From NCBI RefSeq assembly GCF_000719775.1, contig NZ_JOHR01000001.1, positions 310,001-374,000 on the forward strand: a stretch of DNA of 64,000 nt, in the 5' to 3' direction. A program made the translations under genes and the position numbers. Below the pieces are notes generated by a model. That model made no database searches, was not told the origin of the DNA, and saw nothing but the letters and a program-made list of their open reading frames with translations. This stretch comes from Streptomyces sp. NRRL F-5135. GTDB taxonomy: Bacteria > Actinomycetota > Actinomycetes > Streptomycetales > Streptomycetaceae. Positions 43,049 through 50,228 of the stretch are shown in pieces. Each line of letters starts with the position of its first letter. Within the stretch, counting starts at the first letter, position 1.

Positions 43049-45679
43049 TCAGCCCCGGACCGGGGCGAGTTCGATCCGGTCGATGTTCGGCGCCCAGGCG
43101 GCCGCGTTGGAGAGCGTCACGGTGTTGGCGCCCCGTTTCAGGGTGACCGGCACGCCGAGGGTCCAGAAGTCGTCCCAGCTCCAGGTGTTCTTGAAGGTCA
43201 CCCGCCGGGTCTGGGCGCCGACGGTGATGTCCGCCGTGCGGGACATGATGTCGGTGTTGTACGCGTGGCCGTCGCGCCGGTCGTTCTGGCCGTACGCGAC
43301 GACCAGGACGTAGGCCCCGGCGCGCGGCGCGTCCACGGTGAACGTGGCCGTGGACGCGGCGCTGTTGCCGAGCCACCCGATGTGGCTGCCCGCCGAGGCG
43401 TGGGGGTTCGGGACGAGCCGGGCGCCGCCCGCGAGCGCGGCCCGCTCCCCCTCGTGGACGAGCGTGCCGGCCCGGTCCCCCTCGCCCGTCACGTCGAGGG
43501 AGCGCACGGCCGCGGCGCCCGTCACCGTGACCCGGTTGTTGCCCGCCACGAGGTACAGCCGCAGGCCCCGGCCCGGCGCGGCCGTCACCTCCTCGCCGTG
43601 CAGCGAGAGCCGTACGGCCGCGGACGCGCGCGGGGTCACCGTGTAGTACCCGTCGCGCGGTGCGTACACGTCGAGGACGGCCCGTGATCCGGCGCCCAGC
43701 ACCAGCGCGCCGGTGCCCGTGCCGGACGCGTCCCGGTAGTCGTACGACACACTGCCGGCGGTCTCGGCGAGCGTGGCCTCGTGCGCCGCCGACGGCGTGG
43801 TGTGCTCGGTCAGGTCGATCCGGTCGAGGGTGACCTCGCCGGTTCCCCTGGCCAGGCTGAGGGTGTGGGGGCCCGCGGTGAGGTCGACTCCCGTGTCCTT
43901 CTTCCCCCGGTAGGTCCCGTTCTCGGTCGACGGGTAGCTCACGGGTGTGGCGGGACCGCCGTCCACGGACAGCAGCTGCGTGGCGGGGGCGCCGCTCTGG
44001 TTGCCGTAGAGGATCGCGAGGTCGTAGCGGCCGGTCCGCGGCGCGGTCACCTCGAAGTCGACCTTGCTCGCGGCGGTGTTCAGGGATCCGACGTCCCGGG
44101 TGCCGGAGGCGGCGTAGCCGTTGGCGTCGGACACCGTGCCGTGCGTGCGGACCTGGCCGCCGGTGATCCGCGCGTCCTCCGCCTCGTGGGAGGCGGTCCA
44201 GGGCGTGGACGCGGCGGCGGGCGTGCCGGCGCCGGCCGGGGTGAGGGCGATCCGGTAGGCGGACATCCGCGCCATGTCCCTGAGCGGTACGGTCACCGAG
44301 CCGTCCTCGGCGACGGGCAGCTTGGTCCGGGTCAGGACGCGCGGCGCGGCGTGCTGCCCTTCGTAACCGGACCAGGCGGCCTCGGCGACGGTCGCGGCGA
44401 CGGCGGTGCCGAAGACGGCCGGGTCGACCCGGCGTACGACCACGTCGGTGTCGCCGTCGGAGCCGCCGAGGAGCACCTGGGCCTGCCGGCGCGCGGTGTC
44501 GAGCGAGGCGAGCCCCTGGAGGGTGTCCACCGTGTCCGGCCGGGGCGGTGTGACCTTGACGGTCTGCCCGGTCAGCCCCGCGTACCAGCGGAAGAACCAC
44601 CAGCCGCCGTTGGGGATGTTGGTGCGGACCACGTTGCCGGAGAGATTGCCGGCGGCGTCCCAGTACGCCTGGTTCGCGTACACCTTGTTGCGCTCGAACA
44701 TGCCCACCCACTGGACCAGTTGGCCCGGGACGGACAGGTCGCGTCGGTTGGCGAACTCGTCGATGTTGACGGCGCGGGGCGGGATGCCGAGGCTCTTCTC
44801 GATGGCGCGGTAGGTGTCGTGGTGGCCCTGGAAGTCGCGCAGGGAGTCCGGGCCGAGTTCGTGCCAGGTGGTGACCTCCGGCAGGACGTTCTCCTTCTTG
44901 GCGAAGGCGAGGAAGTCCGTCAGCAGTCTGGCGTGGAACGCGGACTCGTTGGGCCCGGCGATCCTGGCGTCCGGGTCGATCGCGCGGATGCGCCGGTGGA
45001 CGGTCTTCCAGTCCCTCAGGAAGCGGTCGCGGTTGGCCTCGTAGGCGGCCTGGTCCGCGACGCCCAGGTCGTACCAGATCTGGTCGGGCTCGTTGAACGG
45101 CACGTAGACGAAGCGGTCGCTGTTCGGCGCGTTCGCGATGTCCCGGGCGACGGTGTCGACCTTGGCGAGGTAGTCGTCGATGCCCAGGTCCTCGTAGGGC
45201 CACTTGGCGTACATGTCCTGCATCAGCACGAGGATGTCGCCGCCGCCGTTGCGCAGGTAGGACTTCGAGACGGTCACGGCGTCACCGTTGGGGTGCTGCG
45301 CCCCGCCCTGCGGCTTCTGCGAGACGGAGGTGAGCTTGAGCGGGGCGAGGGCGGCGTCGCTGGGTACGCCGTCGTCGCTCAGCCCGTAGAGCGCGCCGTT
45401 CGCGCCCCGCAGCACCGGTCCCTCGGGGGCGGCGAGGTCGACGGTGAGCCGCTGGGCCGCGCCGGCTCGTTCCGTCCGGTCCTCCGGTGGCGCGGGGTGC
45501 GCCGGCCGCGCCTGGGCGGAGGGGAGGAATCCGGCAGCGAGCGCCACGCCGAGCAGGGTGACGGTCAGAAGGGTGCCCGGGCGGCGGTGTCCACGTGTCC
45601 GGGCGGGGCGCGGCCCGGCTGTTCGGGCCGCGCGGGACCGGCCTGTCCGGGCCGTACGGGACCTGCGCATGAGGCTCAT
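43049..45679 (-). CDS. Secreted clan-A glycoside hydrolase (GH39-like) with C-terminal CBM35-like modules
   Basis: 876 residues from ATG 45679. Long basic signal region with hydrophobic core (TLLTVTLLGVALAAGFLPSAQA). The catalytic part (about 80-480) has paired Glu residues: Glu197 in FVYVPFNEPDQIWYDLG and Glu308 in PRAVNIDEFANRRD, spaced as in clan GH-A enzymes. Two CBM35/CBM6-like beta modules follow (about 535-660 beginning EAEDARITGG; about 745-876 beginning VHEGERAALAGG and ending WAPNIDRIELAPV), with another beta domain between. The family is not certain; GH39 is closest by eye. It is the last gene of an ABC-transporter operon and starts 14 nt after a permease. Confidence 0.82.
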   Translation of the reverse strand: MSLMRRSRTARTGRSRAARTAGPRPARTRGHRRPGTLLTVTLLGVALAAGFLPSAQARPAHPAPPEDRTERAGAAQRLTVDLAAPEGPVLRGANGALYGLSDDGVPSDAALAPLKLTSVSQKPQGGAQHPNGDAVTVSKSYLRNGGGDILVLMQDMYAKWPYEDLGIDDYLAKVDTVARDIANAPNSDRFVYVPFNEPDQIWYDLGVADQAAYEANRDRFLRDWKTVHRRIRAIDPDARIAGPNESAFHARLLTDFLAFAKKENVLPEVTTWHELGPDSLRDFQGHHDTYRAIEKSLGIPPRAVNIDEFANRRDLSVPGQLVQWVGMFERNKVYANQAYWDAAGNLSGNVVRTNIPNGGWWFFRWYAGLTGQTVKVTPPRPDTVDTLQGLASLDTARRQAQVLLGGSDGDTDVVVRRVDPAVFGTAVAATVAEAAWSGYEGQHAAPRVLTRTKLPVAEDGSVTVPLRDMARMSAYRIALTPAGAGTPAAASTPWTASHEAEDARITGGQVRTHGTVSDANGYAASGTRDVGSLNTAASKVDFEVTAPRTGRYDLAILYGNQSGAPATQLLSVDGGPATPVSYPSTENGTYRGKKDTGVDLTAGPHTLSLARGTGEVTLDRIDLTEHTTPSAAHEATLAETAGSVSYDYRDASGTGTGALVLGAGSRAVLDVYAPRDGYYTVTPRASAAVRLSLHGEEVTAAPGRGLRLYLVAGNNRVTVTGAAAVRSLDVTGEGDRAGTLVHEGERAALAGGARLVPNPHASAGSHIGWLGNSAASTATFTVDAPRAGAYVLVVAYGQNDRRDGHAYNTDIMSRTADITVGAQTRRVTFKNTWSWDDFWTLGVPVTLKRGANTVTLSNAAAWAPNIDRIELAPVRG

Positions 45680-45693
45680 GGGGGACCTTTCGG

Positions 45694-46536
45694 CTATTTG
45701 ACGGCTCCACTGGTGATTCCGGACACGATCTTTCGCTGTGCCACCAGGAACACGGCGATCATCGGCAGGCTCATCACGACCACGTAGGCGAAGACGAGGT
45801 GCCAGTTGTTGAGGTAGAGCTGTGCGCTCGCCACCTGGTAGAGGTTGATCGGCAGGGTCGCCCCGTCCCCGCCACCGAGCACGAAGAAGGCGTAGAAGAC
45901 GTCGCTCCAGGCGTAGAGCATCACCATGACCGTCGCGGTGGCGACGACGGGGCGCAGCAGCGGCAGGACGACGCGCAGGAATATCCGCACCGGGCTCGCG
46001 CCGTCGATCCGGGCCGCCTCCTCCAGTTCCACCGGGATGGTGCGGATGAAACCGGTCATGAAGAAGACGGAGGTGGACAGGTACATCCCCGTGTAGACGG
46101 CGACCATGCCGGGCCGCGTGCCGGCGAGTCCGAGCTGGCGCAGCTCCATCACGATGGTGATCACGGCGGGCGGCAGCAGCAGACCGCTGATGACGAGTGC
46201 GTACACGGCCGTCACCAGCCGGGACGAGCGGCGGGCGAAGACCCAGGCCGCGCCCGCGCCGAGGATCAGGACGAGCGCCACCGAAGGCACCACGACCAGC
46301 AGGGAGTTGGCGAAGCCGCGCAGCATCTCGCCCTGGCTGACCGCGTCGGCGTAGTTGGCCGCGGGCTGCCAGTGGCGCGGCGGGTCGAGATCGGGCCTGA
46401 CGGCTTCGCCCTGCGGTTTGGCGGAGGTGGCCAGGACCAGCCACAGCGGCACGCCGACGGCGAGAGCGGCCAGCAGGATCACGAGGACCGGGCGGGCGGC
46501 CCGCCGGAGCGGGGAGGGACCCGTCGCCGCCCTCAC
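45694..46536 (-). CDS. Sugar ABC permease 2 (MalG-like)
   Basis: 280 residues from GTG 46536, whose GTGA overlaps the upstream permease stop. Starts VRAATGPSPLRRAARPVLVILLAALAVGVPLWLVLATSAKPQGE. The EAA loop is ELEEAARIDGASPVRIFLRVVLPLLRPV. Six hydrophobic helices ending QRKIVSGITSGAVK. It works with the permease and binding protein upstream; the ATPase is not encoded locally. Confidence 0.93.
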   Translation of the reverse strand: MRAATGPSPLRRAARPVLVILLAALAVGVPLWLVLATSAKPQGEAVRPDLDPPRHWQPAANYADAVSQGEMLRGFANSLLVVVPSVALVLILGAGAAWVFARRSSRLVTAVYALVISGLLLPPAVITIVMELRQLGLAGTRPGMVAVYTGMYLSTSVFFMTGFIRTIPVELEEAARIDGASPVRIFLRVVLPLLRPVVATATVMVMLYAWSDVFYAFFVLGGGDGATLPINLYQVASAQLYLNNWHLVFAYVVVMSLPMIAVFLVAQRKIVSGITSGAVK

Positions 46537-47465
46537 AGCGCCCGCTCCCGTCGGCGCAGCCCGATGACGAGGGGGACCGCGAGTGCGGCCACGGCCAGGA
46601 AGAGGACGAGGCTCATCGCGGACGCCTGCGCGTACAGGCCCTGTCCGAAGATCCGGAACATGGAGATGTTGAAGACCTCGGTGGCGGCGGCCGGGCCGCC
46701 GCCCGTGGTGGCCTGCACGATGTCGAAGGTGTTCATCGAGCCGATGAGCGCGGTGGTCACGTTGAAGGTGAGGGCGGGCGCCAGCATCGGCCAGCGCACG
46801 GACCGGAAGGTCCGCCAGGGGCCCGCCCCGTCGACCTTCGCGGCCTCCAGCAGCTCGCCGGGGATGCCCTTGAGCCCGGCGAGGTAGATCAGCATCGCCA
46901 GTCCCATCCACTTCCAGCCGTGCACGGCGGAGACCAGGACCGGCGTCCAGGTGGTGGACCCGAGCCAGGGTATGTCCGTGCCCAGGGCCGCGTTGACGGC
47001 GCCGTCCTGGTCGAGGAGGGCCTGGAAGACGTAGCCGACGGCGAGGGCCGAGATGAGCACGGGCAGGAAGAAGACGGCGCGGAAGAACCGGTTGAAGCGG
47101 GTGTCCTGTTCCAGCAGCAGGGCCAGGACGAGACCGAACCCGTTCTGGAAGAGGGCGGCGAGGGCCGCGTAGACGAGGGTGGTCCGCAGGGAGCGCGGCA
47201 GCGAGCCGTCGTCCATGATCGTCGCGAAGTTGTCCAGGCCGGTGAAGGCGATGTCGGGGTGGTAGGAGGACCAGTCGGTGAACGGGTAGTAGAAGTTGAG
47301 CAGGTTCGGCACCAGGAAGAAGGCGGTGAAGACGGCGACGGCCGGCAGCGCGAACCACCACGGGTGGTGCACGGCCGCGCGCGGCAGCCCTCCGGGCTTC
47401 TTCCCGCCCGTCCGCCCGGGGACGGGCGGTGCCGCGTCCGGGGTACGTGTCGCTGTGTCGGCCAC
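46533..47465 (-). CDS. Sugar ABC permease 1 (MalF-like)
   Basis: 310 residues from GTG 47465 (GGAGGG about 11 nt upstream). Features: FALPAVAVFTAFFLVPNLLNFYYPFTDWSSYHPDIAFTGLDNFATIM, then the EAA loop ELLEAAKVDGAGPWRTFRSVRWPMLAPAL and ATTGGGPAAATEVFNISMFRIFGQGLYAQASAMSL typical of MalF/LacF-type permeases. It is coupled to the next permease by a GTGA overlap and follows the binding-protein gene by 86 nt. Confidence 0.93.
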   Translation of the reverse strand: MADTATRTPDAAPPVPGRTGGKKPGGLPRAAVHHPWWFALPAVAVFTAFFLVPNLLNFYYPFTDWSSYHPDIAFTGLDNFATIMDDGSLPRSLRTTLVYAALAALFQNGFGLVLALLLEQDTRFNRFFRAVFFLPVLISALAVGYVFQALLDQDGAVNAALGTDIPWLGSTTWTPVLVSAVHGWKWMGLAMLIYLAGLKGIPGELLEAAKVDGAGPWRTFRSVRWPMLAPALTFNVTTALIGSMNTFDIVQATTGGGPAAATEVFNISMFRIFGQGLYAQASAMSLVLFLAVAALAVPLVIGLRRRERAL

Positions 47466-47551
47466 GGCCGGTGGCCCTCCTTCCCGCTCGTGCCGAGCGT
47501 CGTCGTGTCGTCGGTCCTGGTCCTTGTGGACGGCGCGCGTTGACGTCGCCG

Positions 47552-48877
47552 TCAGAAGCCGGGCGCGCCCTGTGCCTTGGCCACCTGGGCGAACTGGTCC
47601 TGGATGGCCTGCGCCACCTGCCTCGGGGTCTTCTTGCCGTAGATCATCTCGGCGAGGTACAGATGGGTGTCCGGGGCGACGACGGCCCTCGCCTGGAAGA
47701 CGCCGTTCGCCGTCGGCAGCGCCTTCAGTTGAGCCTTGGCGGTCTCCGGGAGCCCGTCGGGACTGGGCACCGCGGGCTGTACGGACGGGATCCGCATCGC
47801 CTTGACGTAGTCCGCGTAGTCGGGACCGAGCCAGAAGGCGAGGAACTGGCGGGCGGCGTTCTGCCGCTTGGTGTCACCGGTCCTGAAGGCGACGACGCCG
47901 TTGGTCTGGTCGGGCGAGTACAGACCGGTGGTGTCCGAGTTGGAGATCGGGAACCAGCCGAGCCTGCGGTCGATCTCCGCCGTGCTGTGGAGCGCCTGGA
48001 GCTGCGACTGGAAGGAGGTGACGTTGAGGACCATCCCCACCTCCCCCTTCCAGAGCGCGTCGGCGGAACCGGTGAAGGTGCCGGTGCGGTGGCCGCGCTG
48101 CGCGAGACCCGCGTCGAGCAGCTTCTCCTTGTAGGTGGTGATGGCCTTGACGACGACCGGGTCGGTCCACTTCCGCTCGTTCTTGTTGAGGCCCGCCCAC
48201 CACTGCCGGTCCAGGTCCGTCAGCTGCACCTGCGTCTGCCACTGCAACGGCCACTTGTCGCCGCCCGCCTCGTAGAAGGCGTCGGCGTCCGTCCTGTCCT
48301 TGATCGTGTGCCCGAGCTTCAGCAACTCGCCGTAATCGCGTGGCAGTTGACCGGGGACGGAGATGCCCGCCCGCCGGAGGACGTCCTTGTTGTAGTAGAC
48401 GCCGAGCATGGCCGGGCTGGTGACGACGGCCGCGTAGCGGGTGCCGTCGACCACACCGAGGGACTTCTCGGTGTCGCCGAGCTTGTTCACCCAGGGCTCG
48501 TCGTCGAGCGGAAGGAGGTTCTGCCGGGGCTGGACGAAGGGCAGGGTGGACACGGAGGGCTGCCAGAACATCAGGTCAGGCCGGTCGCCGGAGGCCAGCT
48601 TGGTGGGCACGTTCTGCTCGTACAGGTCGGGGACGGCCTGGGCGTCGACCGTGGCGCCGGTGGCCTTCTCGAACGCGTCGATGACCTGGCGGGGCGCGGT
48701 GACGGTGTTCTGCGCGGTCCACATGGTCAGTCTCACCCCGTCGAGGCGCGCCGTGGGGTCGACGGCCGGGGCGGCGCGGGAGTTCTCGCCGCCGCCGTCC
48801 ACGGTCGGATCACTGCACGCGGTGGCGGTCAGGGCGAGGGCGCACATCAGGACGAGAGCGGGGAGGACTCTCTTCAT
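47552..48877 (-). CDS. Sugar-binding lipoprotein of second ABC importer
   Basis: 441 residues. Signal MKRVLPALVLMCALALTATAC with the lipid-attached Cys21. Binding domain: LDGVRLTMWTAQNTVTAPRQVIDAFEKATG, DRPDLMFWQPSVSTLPFVQP, YAAVVTSPAMLGVYYNKDVLRRAG, SADALWKGEVGMVLNVTSFQSQL. It heads the operon SBP-permease-permease-GH39-like. Four 18-bp tandem repeats lie just upstream of its start. The ligand is unknown; the divergent alpha-galactosidase and LacI genes next door suggest alpha- or mixed galactosides. Confidence 0.93.
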   Translation of the reverse strand: MKRVLPALVLMCALALTATACSDPTVDGGGENSRAAPAVDPTARLDGVRLTMWTAQNTVTAPRQVIDAFEKATGATVDAQAVPDLYEQNVPTKLASGDRPDLMFWQPSVSTLPFVQPRQNLLPLDDEPWVNKLGDTEKSLGVVDGTRYAAVVTSPAMLGVYYNKDVLRRAGISVPGQLPRDYGELLKLGHTIKDRTDADAFYEAGGDKWPLQWQTQVQLTDLDRQWWAGLNKNERKWTDPVVVKAITTYKEKLLDAGLAQRGHRTGTFTGSADALWKGEVGMVLNVTSFQSQLQALHSTAEIDRRLGWFPISNSDTTGLYSPDQTNGVVAFRTGDTKRQNAARQFLAFWLGPDYADYVKAMRIPSVQPAVPSPDGLPETAKAQLKALPTANGVFQARAVVAPDTHLYLAEMIYGKKTPRQVAQAIQDQFAQVAKAQGAPGF

Positions 48878-48893
48878 CGCGGGGTCTGCCTCA

Positions 48894-48965
48894 CTGTGTA
48901 GAGGGCCAGGACTGCGTAGAGGGTCGGGACTGCGTGGAGGGTCGGGACTGCGTGGAGGGTCGGGG
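48894..48965. repeat. 18-bp tandem repeat, four copies, in binding-protein leader
   Basis: Units at 48894, 48912, 48930 and 48948; consensus CTGCGTGGAGGGTCGGGA. The first copy has three changes, the second one, and the fourth differs in its last base. The array lies 17-88 nt upstream of the binding-protein ATG and ends 93 nt before the LacI gene stop, in the expected leader/promoter. Confidence 0.92.
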
Positions 48966-49058
48966 CGGGAGATGCCGTACGGCCGCGCGCATCGGGGTGG
49001 CCGCTTCGGCCCGCCGGCCGCGGGTGGACGCTCACCGCACGGGGCGGCGGGCGGACCG

Positions 49059-50096
49059 TCACGGCGCGGCCCGCGGCGGGCCCGAGCTCTCCCGGACGAC
49101 CAGTTCCGGCACGGACACGGGGTGCGGGGTGATGGGCGCGGACTGTTCCACGACCCCGTGCAGCAGCGCGAAGGCCGCGCGCCCGAGGCCCGCGAAGTCC
49201 AGCCGTACGGAGGTGAGGGACGGGGTGAGGTACGCGGAGCCGGGCGCGTCGTCGAAACCGGCGACGCTCACCTCGCCGGGGACCGCCCGGCCGGCTTCGT
49301 GCAGCGCCCGGATCACACCGAGCGCGAGGTCGTCGTTGCCGCACAGGATCGCGGTCACCGCGGGGTCGGCGGCGAGCCGGCGGCCCGCCGCGTGTCCCGC
49401 GGCCGGGCCCCAGCCGCCCTGGACGCGCCGTGGCTCCGGCGCTCCCGCGGAGCGCAGCGCGGCGCGCCAGCCGGCCGTACGGGGCGCGGTGCCGCGCGTG
49501 CTCGACGGGATCGCCACGTAGTGCACGGTCTCGTGCCCGAGGGCCAGCAGATGGCGGGTGGCCTCGTGGGCGGCGGCCCGGTCGTCCGTCCACACCCAGG
49601 GCCGGTCCGCGCCCGGCGGGCTCGCGGGGGTCTCCACCACGCCCACGACGGGCAGCCCGGCGGGTACGGCGCGCAAAGCCCGCACCCCGGCGGGGTCGTA
49701 CGCGATCACGATCAGCCCGCCGCCGGTGTCGGCCGCGCGCCGGATCTCCGCCCGCACGGACCGCTCGTCGGCCGTCTCCAGCACCCCGATCCCCAGCGCG
49801 TACGAGGCACCGCGCGCGGCCTCCTCGATGCCCTGGAGGATGGTCGCGTAGCCGTAGTGCGTGGTGTTGGCGGTGAGCACGGTGACCGACCGGGATCTCC
49901 CGCTGGCCAGCGCGTGCGCGGTGACGCTGCGCCGGAACCCCAGCTCCTCGATGGTGGCGAGCACGCGTTCACGGGTCGCCGTCCGCACGCTGGGGTGGCC
50001 GTTGATCACGCGGGAGACGGTCTGGTAAGAGACGTCCGCCGCGGCGGCGACGTCCCTGATGCTCACGGCCTTTCTTGTGTGACCGGTCACATTCAT
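49059..50096 (-). CDS. LacI-family repressor of the alpha-galactosidase region
   Basis: 345 residues from ATG 50096; an in-frame ATG at 50156 exists, but that extension is entirely operator-derived sequence (it encodes a second VTGH). HTH: VSIRDVAAAADVSYQTVSRVINGHPSVRTATRERVLATIEELGFR. The effector domain contains YGYATILQGIEEAARGASYALGIGVLETAD, TAILCGNDDLALGVIRAL and VSVAGFDDAPGSAYLTPSLTSVRLDF. Two matching palindromes flank the start codon, one inside codons 3-6, so it should repress itself and the divergent GH36 gene. Confidence 0.94.
   Translation of the reverse strand: MNVTGHTRKAVSIRDVAAAADVSYQTVSRVINGHPSVRTATRERVLATIEELGFRRSVTAHALASGRSRSVTVLTANTTHYGYATILQGIEEAARGASYALGIGVLETADERSVRAEIRRAADTGGGLIVIAYDPAGVRALRAVPAGLPVVGVVETPASPPGADRPWVWTDDRAAAHEATRHLLALGHETVHYVAIPSSTRGTAPRTAGWRAALRSAGAPEPRRVQGGWGPAAGHAAGRRLAADPAVTAILCGNDDLALGVIRALHEAGRAVPGEVSVAGFDDAPGSAYLTPSLTSVRLDFAGLGRAAFALLHGVVEQSAPITPHPVSVPELVVRESSGPPRAAP
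50078..50091. promoter_or_regulatory. LacI-type operator inside the repressor's first codons
   Basis: TGTGACCGGTCACA, a perfect 14-bp palindrome covering the repressor codons for Val-Thr-Gly-His and neighbours. It shares its 14-bp core with the longer palindrome 26 bp away, so it is very likely bound by the same protein. Confidence 0.85.
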
Positions 50097-50103
50097 GCCA
50101 GGA

Positions 50104-50121
50104 TTGTGACCGGTCACAATG
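50104..50121. promoter_or_regulatory. LacI-type operator between repressor and GH36
   Basis: ATTGTGACCGGTCACAAT, an 18-bp perfect palindrome. Its centre is 28 bp from the first operator, nearly three helical turns, which would place two dimers on roughly the same DNA face. Confidence 0.9.
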
Positions 50122-50228
50122 AACACGTCAATAGACCCGCCATCGCTCATCAACACGACCGCTCATCACACGATCGCTCGTCGTCACGCGGACGCGTCCC
50201 GCCGTAACGGCGGAGTCGGGAGGGCACG

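Noticed and set aside
40788..45203. Minus-strand open frame of about 1470 codons
   Set aside because: Antisense to GH30 and out of frame within the GH39-like gene; low-complexity translation without motifs.
48894..48965. Tandem array as a CRISPR
   Set aside because: 18-bp units are head-to-tail with no spacers.
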